Source of the DNA: Palaemon carinicauda
Lineage: Eukaryota > Arthropoda > Malacostraca > Decapoda > Palaemonidae
NCBI RefSeq assembly: GCF_036898095.1
Contig: NC_090739.1
Coordinates: 63,570,747-63,634,746 of the forward strand
Direction of reading: 5' to 3'
DNA: 64,000 bases
The notes beneath the pieces were generated by a model. That model did not search any database. It was not told the DNA's origin and was given only the letters and a program-made list of their open reading frames with translations. Below, one piece after another: positions 1 through 10,596 of this stretch; positions within the stretch are counted from its first letter, which is position 1; the number at the start of each line of letters is the position of its first letter. A program made the position numbers and the translations under genes.

Positions 1-1049
1 ATAGAACCATTATCATAAAGACCAGCAAATACAAATGCTAATAGCACCAAAGGAGTTGGAATGATTTAATGTAACATCAATAATGTCGGTGAAGGAGCTA
101 AAACGTAACATATAACACTTGGAACTTGAAGTTAAGAAGTTCATATGTGATTTTTATTAATGTCAAAGACAGCACTCAAATTTGAGGTTCATGTGATTTG
201 GAATGGCAAGTAAGATTCTGACAGGACCTGGTTTATGATATCTACTTAGACATTTTCTTCCTACTAGACTGAGAAACTGGAGGGTCTGTTTCCTTCAAAC
301 TATGTGGGATGAAAGGACCTTCTTTCTAATATTTGCGGACAAGACCTGTGTTTTCAGAGCGATGAAGTACCGAGTCCCTCTATTGGTATTTGCATTTTTT
401 TTCTGGTTTAGATGGATTGCTCTCCTGGTTTTGATTCTTTCCATACCAGTAGCAGATCAGCTGAAGGCTGAGTACATGCTTACTCAAGAACCACTTCAAT
501 TGGAGTGAATTTAAGAAAATACCACGAGAGCATCGATGTTCATTGTTTCAGGATTATTTTGTGAATAGTAAATGGCCTTTATCAACCTTTTGCAAAATTG
601 TTTAGCTTAAACAGTAGACTGCGCCATAGTCTCTGTACCATGGTCCTTCAATGCCGTTTTTCTTCTACGATGCAGCTCAAGCTTCCAAGGATGAAGAGGG
701 GTCGATGCAGAGCTTTCAAAACTGGCCTCATTTGTGCAACGCAGCTTGGGACGTGAAGCTTACTCGCTCTCTGCTTTGAATTTCTTGCTAGATTTTTTTC
801 CAGCTATTTATCTATATCCATTGTTATGAATTACATATTTTTTCTATTCTTGACAATCTTTTGCTGAATAAAATTTTACTCCATTCTTCCTTGGTTTGTT
901 CTTTTCAATTAAGGCAATAAAATTTAGTAGCTAGTAGCTTGCACCATCAAATGGCGCTAAACTTGTGTTTTGCTGAGAAATCTACATACTAGTTCGTGGG
1001 ATTTGTGGTGTAAGTTGCCATTCTTTCTCTTCTTTTGGCTCTTGAATAA
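1..1049. other. No gene seen (left edge)
   Basis: AT-rich sequence with short open frames only. The best of them (302-508, 68 codons) has no recognisable domain. No splice-flanked exon or transposon protein was recognised. It could be intron or UTR of a gene beyond the left edge. Confidence 0.4.
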
Positions 1050-1136
1050 GGTATAGTTGGCCTCATTAATTCCGGTACACTGGCCTCTTCTTACCTTCCC
1101 AAGAAGTGTACCGGAATTAATGGAGCCACCTGTACC
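1050..1136. mobile_element. Foldback miniature element, copy 1
   Basis: About 86 bp made of two inverted arms of about 32 bp with four mismatches. The inner 18 bases CATTAATTCCGGTACACT and their exact reverse complement face each other across a loop of about 25 bases. There is no coding capacity. A related, more degenerate copy lies at 1570-1657. Two unlinked copies of the same palindrome suggest a non-autonomous foldback/MITE family. No clear target-site duplication was seen. Confidence 0.6.
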
Positions 1137-1513
1137 TGTCCTCGATTACAGCTTGGTGAATTGGGTGAGCCACAGAAACTTGGGAAAGTCCATGGCTTCC
1201 TGGTTTGTTGAATAAAAATGTTTGTCCATGTGAATAAAACCAAATATTTATTCTTAAAAATTTGCCTTCAAAACGTTAAAAATCCCGGAATAAATGTTGC
1301 CAGGCATTTACTGTTTTAAAAACGAATATATTGATGTAAAGGAGTGATATTGGGTCACCAACCCGTAAAAACAAGTTCCAGGCAATCTGGAACGAACGAA
1401 CTAACCCGTAAAAGTTAATAACAAGAGTAGGGTAAAAATTACAGTCGCCTGTATTTTACTGAAATACGGATGAGAACATTGTATTTGTATGGAGAATTAA
1501 CATTGAAAATTAC

Positions 1514-1516
<3 letters not shown>

Positions 1517-1566
<50 letters not shown>
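1517..1566. repeat. Poly-T tract
   Basis: About 50 consecutive T. It sits directly beside foldback copy 2, so it could be a retroposon poly-A tail on the minus strand or simple slippage. Confidence 0.9.
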
Positions 1567-1567
<1 letters not shown>

Positions 1568-1569
1568 AA

Positions 1570-1657
1570 GTGTACAGTTGGCTTCATCAATTCTGATACA
1601 TTGAAGTCTCCTTAGCTTCCAGAAAAGTGTACCGGAATTAATGATCCCAACTGTACC
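1570..1657. mobile_element. Foldback miniature element, copy 2
   Basis: The left arm begins TGTACAGTTGGCTTCATC and the right arm ends CCCAACTGTACC. The inner right arm repeats AAGTGTACCGGAATTAATG of copy 1. The left arm has several substitutions, so this copy is older. Same family as 1050-1136. Confidence 0.55.
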
Positions 1658-1663
1658 ATTACT

Positions 1664-4600
1664 TTGGAAAGTTTGTATGGGTGGCACTAGAATAATTTCT
1701 TACAAAGGAGTGTTATCAAGTAGCCAACAGTTCTGTCAGCGTTTTCTTCGGTAGAGCCATCACTCCAGGTGTATATTTCCTTGGCATTATTGTTGTAGAT
1801 CTTATATTCTGTGCCCATTATTATTACTTTTCGTGTTTAATTTGAAGTCGTTGTAATGCAAAATTAAGAAAGTTGTTTTTTTATGATGGTATGTATTTTG
1901 TAGAGGATTTGGGATTATATAAACTCATTGTTGGTGGATTGTGAGCATTGGGAATCAGATCTGCGGATGATCCGAAGTTACATATAAACTAAGCGAGCAA
2001 TGAATGAAACAAGTTAGAATATATTAATTACTGTACATAGGAAATTCCATGTTCGGACATTGCTGACCTAAGTAATTTACTACAAAAATATATAGCAATC
2101 AAAATTCCTAAAGCATTGCATGGGAATTGGCTACTAAAGAGTGAGAACAACACCTGAAAGTATGCGTAAAGTTCAAAGAAGGTTTTTTTTTTTTTTTTTT
2201 TTGGAAAAATACGCATCTGTTCTACTTACTAGTATAACTATGCACCAGCGCTAATTCTTCACCAGAAGCAGATAGGGTTAGGCTCAGTAATATGAAGGAA
2301 CTAACTAGGGATGATGCCTCTTCACATTATAGAGGTATGTCTCATACCTCTATAATATGGGAGAATGGTTGTGTTCAAATGCTGTGCTATGCATAGCCAT
2401 ATGCCTTGTAATGCGTATGAATTGTGGAGTATAGACACTTCAATGAGGCATAGCCCTCTAATGCGAAGAATGCAGTGTGTAGATTACTGTGCAAGAAATA
2501 GGGCTGTGAAGTAGCATTATGTGATGGCATTGGGGTGCTTTATGAATCTTGTACAAGTTTGCTAAAATTCGCTCACATCGTGGTTGATTAATGAGATTGC
2601 AAGGAATTTACAATCCATTGATCCTTAGTTTAGATCCACACTGCATCATAGACTCCACTGGAAAATGCAACCAAACTGTCTCTCTGGTTAGTGATGTGAT
2701 TTATAGGTTGTATAACCTCCCCTGATCCTAGCTTTCGTAGGTAGGGTGATTGGGTACTGATTAAACTTATGTATTACCTCCATTCTAGCTTCTTTTCTTC
2801 CATCTTGCTGTCCAACCCTTCACAGTGCAACTACGGTGTTGTCCCCACCACCTCTACGATGGATGGCCTCCACAGTGTCTATCCATATGACCCAATTTCT
2901 ATGAACTTGATCAAATTGTGGAAATGGATGAATCTCTAGATCCTTTGGACTCTTGAACAAGAGATGACCCCATAATGGAGAGGAATTGTGGAGTGTTTAA
3001 GAACCAGTTCAGTACAGTAATGTACCTCTTCTGCTACAAGTCTGTCCACTTCATTATTAATCATATGGAGCAAAGACCTTCCCAATTTTCAAAAACTTAT
3101 ACAGTAATGTATATTTACATAGTTATTTTTTGTTTACTACATATGCTTCCAATTACTTTTATAAGGAAGTCTTACCCGAGGTGTGACGAATGCAGTTGCA
3201 TGCATAACTATCTTTAACCTGTGACTAACAGCCTATATTTTACACTTTACTGTTCAATCTACATTTCTTATAAACTGTTACATTTCAAGGCCAAGAGAGA
3301 TGGTTTTACATATACCCAGGCTGCAAAGCTATCCCAGGACTACTGAATTTGGTGAAATTGGTTTTTCTCGTGAACTCGATTTAGTAACTTGAGTAGGCAA
3401 CCCTCTGTTTCACTAAAACATGAGAGTTTGTACACAGGCAGCAGTGGGTCAGTTAAAAATGTCTTAGCCTATTGCAGGTTATATTGATTGGTTGTGTGTT
3501 CTTGACGTATGTTTTAACTTGTCAAGTCAATTCTATTCGATATCTTTTTTTTATCAAATGCTGTGGGTTATGTTCAACCACGAATCTGCATATTTCAGGA
3601 TGTATCTTGCTTTATACTGTCTTTCTGCAGAACTGGTATACTCTGTAAGATACTCTTTATTCAAATCCTTCAGTACTGAGTGTAAGGTTTTGGCTAAGTC
3701 TTTACAGTAATTTGCACAATATTAGCATTTTGTAAAGTAATCTATTTGCTTGATAACATAGTCTACTTTATCCAGTAATGCATTTTCCATTGTTGTACAT
3801 TCTTTGTATATTTTAGCCGGATTATGCTATGGATACAAATGTTTCAGGTTGTGTTTAGCTTTGTTGAAAAAAATCTAATAGTGTGTGTCAGTATGAACTG
3901 ATTTTAGCCCTGTTTACCAATTATGTATCATAAATAGTACCATTACAATGTCAAACTTTTTTATTGCATACTAAAGATAAATCAAATTGCTTACAAGAAT
4001 AGCAGGACATGTTTCTGAGAGTCCCAGAAAGCAATCGTAAAACTTTCTAAAAACAAAAGGATAGTACTGGATTTCAAACTTCATACTATCCAATGGATAA
4101 GTAAAGGGGAAAATAGAATGGCCACATTAGTAATGGAAGGTCGAGGCACATGCCCTGGATGTTCTACGAGATTGTTCAACTGGAGGCGCTAAACAGCAGT
4201 CTTCGAAGGTGGTGGGAGTGGTCCTTGTGTGAAGAGGCAATAACGCTTGAGGATACCTGATGAGTAGCAGAGTTACCGGGCATTGATCTGCATTGTTTAT
4301 TAATTAGAAACTGGATAAATCTCGAAGTGCAGGAGGACAAGGAGACCTAACCACCATAACGAGATATGTATTACTGGTATATTTGATAATATAGTTGATG
4401 TACAATTCATTGCTGTTTTAGATTTGAGAAATTCCCATGATATTTGTGTATAAATTTATATACATGAGAAATGCATGTAACCTAAACTTTTTTTTTTAAT
4501 CTTTTATGATTCTCTGTTATATCTAAACCATGAAATGTTATAGATCAGCAGTTTGTTACTGCCTTGAGCTTATGTAATAATTAATTCAACAATGTATTTA

Positions 4601-4680
4601 GATTCAAAACCTACAAATTTAACCTCATTTTACAAAATCAAAGTGGTTAAACCACATTAATCTTACTCTGTTCTAATGCT
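1664..4680. other. No gene seen
   Basis: AT-rich, with stop codons frequent in all frames. It holds one perfect short hairpin (2326-2356) and nothing else I can support. Confidence 0.4.
2326..2356. repeat. Perfect 14-bp inverted repeat
   Basis: ATTATAGAGGTATG, a 3-base loop, then the exact reverse complement CATACCTCTATAAT. A hairpin of this kind may be the core of a very small foldback element or chance. No protein or terminator context is present. Confidence 0.8.
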
Positions 4681-4688
4681 GTTATTAT

Positions 4689-4889
4689 ATGAAGACTCAA
4701 CACTTGGACAACAAAGTGGATTCATCTTCTAACTTGGAGGCTGCATGGCTACTCGGGCAATATGACCCCAAATACATAGGTCCAATACCAGAAAATGAAG
4801 ATTGGCAGGAAAATGGCCCAAGGGATGCAATTAGAATTGCCTTCTTCTCAGATGATCTGGTGATGTCTATGGCTTCATTTATCATGTGA
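4689..4889 (+). other. Unrecognised 66-codon reading frame, possibly a relic exon
   Basis: The frame has a protein-like composition, with LLGQYDPKYIGPIPENEDW followed by a Phe/Asp-rich end, unlike the low-complexity frames around it. I cannot assign a family. No convincing splice sites flank it. It may be a coding relic of a transposon or a chance frame. Confidence 0.2.
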
Positions 4890-5345
4890 ACTGTGCTAAA
4901 CATGCATTTGAACAGTTCCTGTAGCCACAGTTTTAACAAAAATGCTATTAAGCAAGTTCTCCAAAAGTGAGTAGTGGAGCTGAATAGTGGGGTAAAGTAC
5001 AAATGGTGATACAAGCAAGAGATTTGGCATTAGAATTCTTATCATCCCCATCTAATTCAACTTCGACCTCCTCAGTATCTTGCCATTTCCAAAATGGCTG
5101 ACTTTCCAGAATGGCGACAAATTTAATCTATACAAATATTTTCATTCCATAAGCCTACAAGAGTTGCATACTGTCCATTTAATGATTGTGAATTATGATT
5201 TTGGCATTTTTGCTGTTATTAGGAGAGAAACTGAACCCACCTTTCCATTATGGCCACCATATGGCAGTCATGCTTCCAGAATGGCAGCCAAAGATATATA
5301 TATATATGCTTCTCCCAATGGATACCATTGTATCTTGTGTATCAT

Positions 5346-8300
5346 TTAGTTTCTGCAAATGCAGCAGCAGAGCGCTGTGCATTGAATTCCAGACTTGTAG
5401 CAATTGCACCTCCCCTGGCATTGATTCTTGCAGCTACACTTATTCAATTATTGGTAATATTTTGCTACCACTGGTAAATTTAGTCCAGTGGGGAAACCAG
5501 GCACCATCAATCTGTTGCCATCCTCAATGTCTTGGTCTCGGCAAAACTGGATGACATACTACAGACCGGCACCAAATGTGCCCTGCTTGAAAAGCATCCA
5601 TCTTGCAATGGTTTCTAAAAGCAGCCCTTGTAGGGGAAATGGAATCATAACCTCTTTAATTCCTTGCAGAGAGAGGAAATCTAGCCTTATGTACATCTTT
5701 ATATGAAGTATCTGTTTTACATTTAATACCACGAACTCTCTGGTGATTTTCAGGTATTCATCTTTTACAGATGGTGGTGTTGAACTCAGTTTTGATGAAG
5801 GTGGGTGTGGCAAGCAGAAATACAGTCTAGGTTTACCATCCAGGCTTCTTCCCCTTTTCATGAAAGGCAGACACTGTGATACACCCACTGAATGCATGGA
5901 AAAGGCAAAGGGCCGAGGCTTTTTGTCCCATGGTTGCAGCAATTTTGTGGATAGGTATCCATTTAATGTCTTTTCCTCTTCCGAATTTAATCATAGTTTC
6001 CCAAATCGGTTTTTTTTCATGATTGATGCTGATATGATGACATCAGTGTCTGAACTGCATATGACTGCACTGAGATACCTTCATGCTTTGCAGCATATGG
6101 AGCCTGTAAAAGGACTTTAGTATCTGCCTCTTCACAAGTGCAGCCTTGTAGGACAGCAGTGTACTGTTCAGCTTTACTGAAAAGTGCAGCATCCTCTTTG
6201 GTGATGATAATGCATGTTGTATCATCTGCTTGAGAAGAAAGGATTGTCTGCCTGATGAGCAAATATTTCAGTTTTGTTCTGATCATTCCTGGTGTAACTG
6301 GCCCTATTACCAGGAGTTTTTGCAGTGCTAATCACTTTGGCAAACTCCTGTGCCTATGTTTTGTCTTGTTTGTGCTGTCATACTGTCTTCTATACACATC
6401 AAATACAATTTATGCTTGTTTATACTTATGTATGTGCTTCTGTACCTTGGACAGGACTTCATATTTTGCTTAAGACTCAAATGTAGACCCCTTGGTTTGT
6501 CTAAAAGCATTTACTGCAGTTACACCATCCATTATGATAACATCAGTGATAGGCTCTTTGTCATGGATGTCCAATTCCTGCTGTGTTCTAGTAGAGGTAG
6601 CAGCTGTAACTTTTGTGTCCTGATGCATCTACCCATTCTGTGCCAGTGACGGAGGGCAGTTTTAATTTTAATGTTGGAGGAGCTCATTTCAGTCACACGT
6701 GTGTTCTGACATGATATGGAGAGGCGGGAGAACAGATGACTGTCTTCCTATATGGTTTGCCCCTGGATTCTGTAGAAGACCTCTTGGGACTAAACAATAA
6801 AATTTTGTTCTTAGTGTTCCAGCTCTTAGAATTTGCTGGGTGTCTTGAGTCTCTCAATGAAGTTTGTGAATGTCTATTCAAGGCTCTTATTGATATCAAG
6901 GATTCACTAACTTTGCAGTCCATAATTTCTTGACTGTCAAGCACTATCGGATCCATCAAATCTTCCTCAAAACGGTTTACCGTTTCATTGATTACTCTCG
7001 CTAAATCTCGACCATTTTAAGAAACCTTTTCTGCAGAGTATGTTTCATCATGATGCTTACCCTTAGATTTTAGATCAACATCACTTCTGTTCTCAAACTC
7101 ATCAATCAAGTATCTTACTTCAGGATCAGCCACAGTCAACCTTCTCAGATCATCTGCATCTTGAGATACCCCAATCGCCTTTCACATGAGCATTATGCTT
7201 ATTGTGCTCTTGGTCTGGTCTACAACAATTGAGGGGAAAGGCCAAGAGGTTTTATGGCAGTGGAAATTCACTTTGTGAAGTCAACAAATGTGTTTTCTCG
7301 GAGAGCTTCCATATATTTGAAATGAATAGAAAGCCACGTGGCATAATGTACTTGGTCCAGAGCAAAGAAGGAATGAGTTCCTGTAGCACATCTTTGTACA
7401 ACTTTAAATTAGATTCTGGTATGACCTGGTGTAAACAAACACGAAGTTCTAGCTGAAGCAAAAGATTTCAAAAGTAGAGTTTTGGACACCAATGTTTTCT
7501 GATCCAGTTTTCACAACTAGGCTCACTTTTTTTTTTATGGATATACTTGATATATGCCTTATGCACGGCTTGTTTAGCCGATATGAAATGCAAGCTGTCA
7601 CCTGGTGTGCTAGACTTGTCATCTTTGCATGTGAAGCAGAAATAAATGAATCTGCTGTTTCTGGAGTAGCTATTTCTGCTTATGCAAGAGCTTGAGTCTT
7701 ACCACTGCCTTTCAAGAGATACCCTGATTTTTGAATGCTGCAATTTCTAAATGCAGCCCTTCAAACAACCATATCACATCAACCATTCTGCACTGGCCAT
7801 TCCCACCGGATTTACTTGGCAACTACGATTGGTAGCTGATCAACCGTTAGAACTGGGGTTTGGCCAGGATAGAGAAACTGTGACTGCTCTTGCAATATCT
7901 GAGGTTTCATCATTGCAACTAAATAAGATGCCATTTTAAAAAGACAACATTAATACAAGCTTATTTCAAAGGGGTTGCGTTGCTTCTGAGAAGCATGATG
8001 TGCTGCCAAAGATATGGCACAGCATATTCACTGATAAACTGACTTTCTCGAGCCTTTTATACTCGAGAGAAATATTCTTATAAACCACAACTTGGTGCCC
8101 TTCACTACCACTGAATGAAGGGAGAGAATTCTCAAGTTTAAGTATATTTATGTAGTATTCAGGAAGTTTTTTTAAACCTCACTTCAGCACATGGATGCTG
8201 AGACAAAGATATGCCTCTCTCATGAAAGGATGTTTGTCATTGTGGTACTTGGATTATGATTAAGATTGTATACAGCACAAGTTACAAGGAACCCTTTTTC

Positions 8301-9420
8301 AGTATAGTGGGACAAACTACTAATTTCTCCACGGTCCATGCTACAGCTGCTTCTCCCAACCCTTTAGTAAATTCCAGAACCCTATCGTAGCTAAAGCCAA
8401 TTTCATGTCCATGAAATATATAGATTAATGGACACTTTCTGGTTTTTGCATAGACCTAAAGACCAAGGTATAGGGGAAACTGGTTCTCTTGACTTGGAAT
8501 GTCTGGTAAATTTTAAAGATGCGAGCCCTCTAACAGTTGAAGTTCAAAAGTTTTGCTAAAGTTAGATTAGTAGATGTTCCATATTTAACTTTGGATTTTA
8601 TAGTCACCAATTTTCAGCACTTGCAAATTCCTACAAACTTAATGGTACAGATTCTCTTATAGTGTCTGCTGTTAAGGTTCCATCAAATTCTTTTTTTGTG
8701 TTCAAGCATCTGCTTCCTAAATATCTTGGCTGCTTTGACCACAATTAGTGCATCATTGTAGTCACATGCCATGGCTAGGGCTTCTCCCACTTTCCCCTTG
8801 TAGGCAAATCAAATATCTTCCCTTTTTGAAGGCCTAAATTTCCAGGATAAAGAAGTATCAAGTTCTCATAACTGTATTCATTGTACAAATCATAGATTTC
8901 TATCATCATAAAATAGTACACTGCTCTTCTCTTTATGTACACCATAAGCTCAGCAAAAGTATGGTCCTGTTTCTTTTGTCTGTACTGCACATAATCATCT
9001 CCAATTTTCTGGGAATTTGGCCAGGCTCTTTCCCTGTTGTACATGCATGTCAGAAAAGATGGGTAATACATATTGCTCTGGGAGGTAGTAATATCTACAG
9101 CCTCTACCTGGCATGGTCAGAAGTTTTTCGTTTTGTAGGTTGATTGCACATTGTTGCAGCTTTTCATGCTAAGGCATTGTCATAGCCAGTCATAAAGTCT
9201 TTTAATTGGTTCTGGTTTGTCACGAATAAAGCAGATTCCTTCTTCCTCAGTCTTGGATTCTTTTGCATCTTCTTCACATGCCTTCTAGCTACTACATGTA
9301 AATGTTGCTAATGGGACATCATCATCTTCTCTTGTCTTGCACAATGACTTCCTTTTTTCTTTTTAGCTTTATTTTGAACTTTACATGATTTATGATATGT
9401 AGCTTTATTTCTAAAACTTT
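5346..9420 (-). pseudogene. Decayed transposon-like gene with zinc-finger N-terminus and Cys-rich CXC-like C-terminus
   Basis: Broken by many stops and frameshifts, but blocks in consistent minus-strand order can be read. Near 9360-9410 is FRNKATYHKSC, the HxxxC half of a zinc finger, with a stop just upstream. Near 7252-7370 is a frame resembling the 'YARWL..H..DM' block of a large uncharacterised multi-copy family of cnidarians and arthropods. At about 7080-7250 are FPSIVVDQ and then DADDLRRLTVADPEVRYLIDEFE-like sequence. At about 6130-6190 is CEEADTKVLLQAP (the HEEADT block). The C-terminus at 5346-5438 is in one frame, CSCKNQCQGRCNCYKSG then CTALCCC, ending in TAA, and resembles a tesmin/CXC Cys-rich motif. 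The family assignment is from memory of motif order, not a search. It is clearly non-functional. Confidence 0.6.
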
Positions 9421-9518
9421 GCAGAATTCAATCGGCTTCATTAAGCCTTTGGGGATGAAATGGTTGACATTGTATTAAACTTATAGAATTTAGGAATGTT
9501 TGTAGCATGGGTAACATA

Positions 9519-10596
9519 GCCGGCATCATATGCATCCAAAACTCTTTCAAGTGTGTTCTCCTGGCACAAGCAACAAGGCTTTTGTTAACTGTACTAGCCG
9601 GCATCATATGCATCCAAAACTCTTTCAAGTGTGTTCTCCTGGCACAAGCAACAAGGATTCCAGTTAACTGTACTAGCCGGCATCATATGCATCCAAAACT
9701 CTTTCAAGTGTGTTCTCCTGGCACAAGCAACAAGGCTTCCAGTTAACTGTACTTGCCGGCATCATATGCATCCAAAACTCTTTCAAGTGTGTTCTCCTGG
9801 CACAAGCAACAAGGCTTCCAGTTAACTGTACTTGCCGGCATCATATGCATCCAAAACTCTTTCAAGTGTGTTCTCCTGGCACAAGCAACAAGGCTTCCAG
9901 TTAACTGTACTTGCCGGCATCATATGCATCCAAAACTCTTTCAAGTGTGTTCTCCTGGCACAAGCAACAAGGCTTCCAGTTAACTGTACTTGCCGGCATC
10001 ATATGCATCCAAAACTCTTTCAAGTGTGTTCTCCTGGCACAAGCAACAAGGCTTCCAGTTAACTGTACTTGCCGGCATCATATGCATCCAAAACTCTTTC
10101 AAGTGTGTTCTCCTGGCACAAGCAACAAGGCTTCCAGTTAACTGTACTTGCCGGCATCATATGCATCCAAAACTCTTTCAAGTGTGTTCTCCTGGCACAA
10201 GCAACAAGGATTCCAGTTAACTGTACTAGCTGGCATCATATGCATCCAATACTCTTTCAAGTGTGTTCTCCTGGCACAAGCAACAAAGCTTGGTTAACTG
10301 TACTAGCCAGCATCATATGCATCCAAAACTCTTTCAATTGTGTTCTCTGGGCACAAGCAACAAGGCTTCCGGTTAACTGTATTAGCCGGCATCATGTGCA
10401 TCCAAATTGAAGTGTTTTCCTGGCACAAGCAACAAGGGTTCCGGTTAAATGTACTAGCCGGCATCATATGCATCCAAAACTCCTTCAAGTGTGTTCTCCT
10501 GGCACAAGCAACAAATCTTCCAGTTAACTGTACTAGCTGGCATCATAATTCATCCAAAACTCTTTCAAGTGTGTTCTCCTGGCACAAGCAACAAGG
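9519..10596. repeat. 79-bp tandem array, about 14 units
   Basis: Units begin GCCGGCATCATATGCATCC and repeat every 79 bases. Units from about 9676 to 10228 are nearly identical, while units at both ends are diverged and vary in length (70-82 bases). On the minus strand one frame of the unit is fully open and includes KPCCLCQENTLERVLDAYDAG. Because 79 is 3x26+1, the frame shifts every unit, so the array cannot encode a long repeat protein in one frame. It abuts the N-terminal end of the decayed minus-strand gene. The array continues after the LINE insertion at 12764. Confidence 0.95.
10585..10596. repeat. Left target-site duplication of LINE insertion
   Basis: CAAGCAACAAGG, part of the 79-bp unit, recurs at 12764-12775 immediately after the LINE tail. 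This is the signature of target-primed insertion. Confidence 0.85.

Noticed and set aside
1004..1016. GTGGTGTAAGT resembling the first-exon donor, hinting at a third first exon
   Set aside because: No ATG-led frame with the FLGRT or ASW motif precedes it.
9507..10410. Overlapping + strand frames of 64-113 codons in the 79-bp array, looking like a repeat protein
   Set aside because: The frames arise because the unit is 3x26+1 bases and shifts frame each time. The same peptides recur in staggered frames with stops; the sense that fits a protein family is the minus strand.
9519..10596. CRISPR array
   Set aside because: The whole 79-base unit is repeated with no unique spacers, and the context is a eukaryotic genome.
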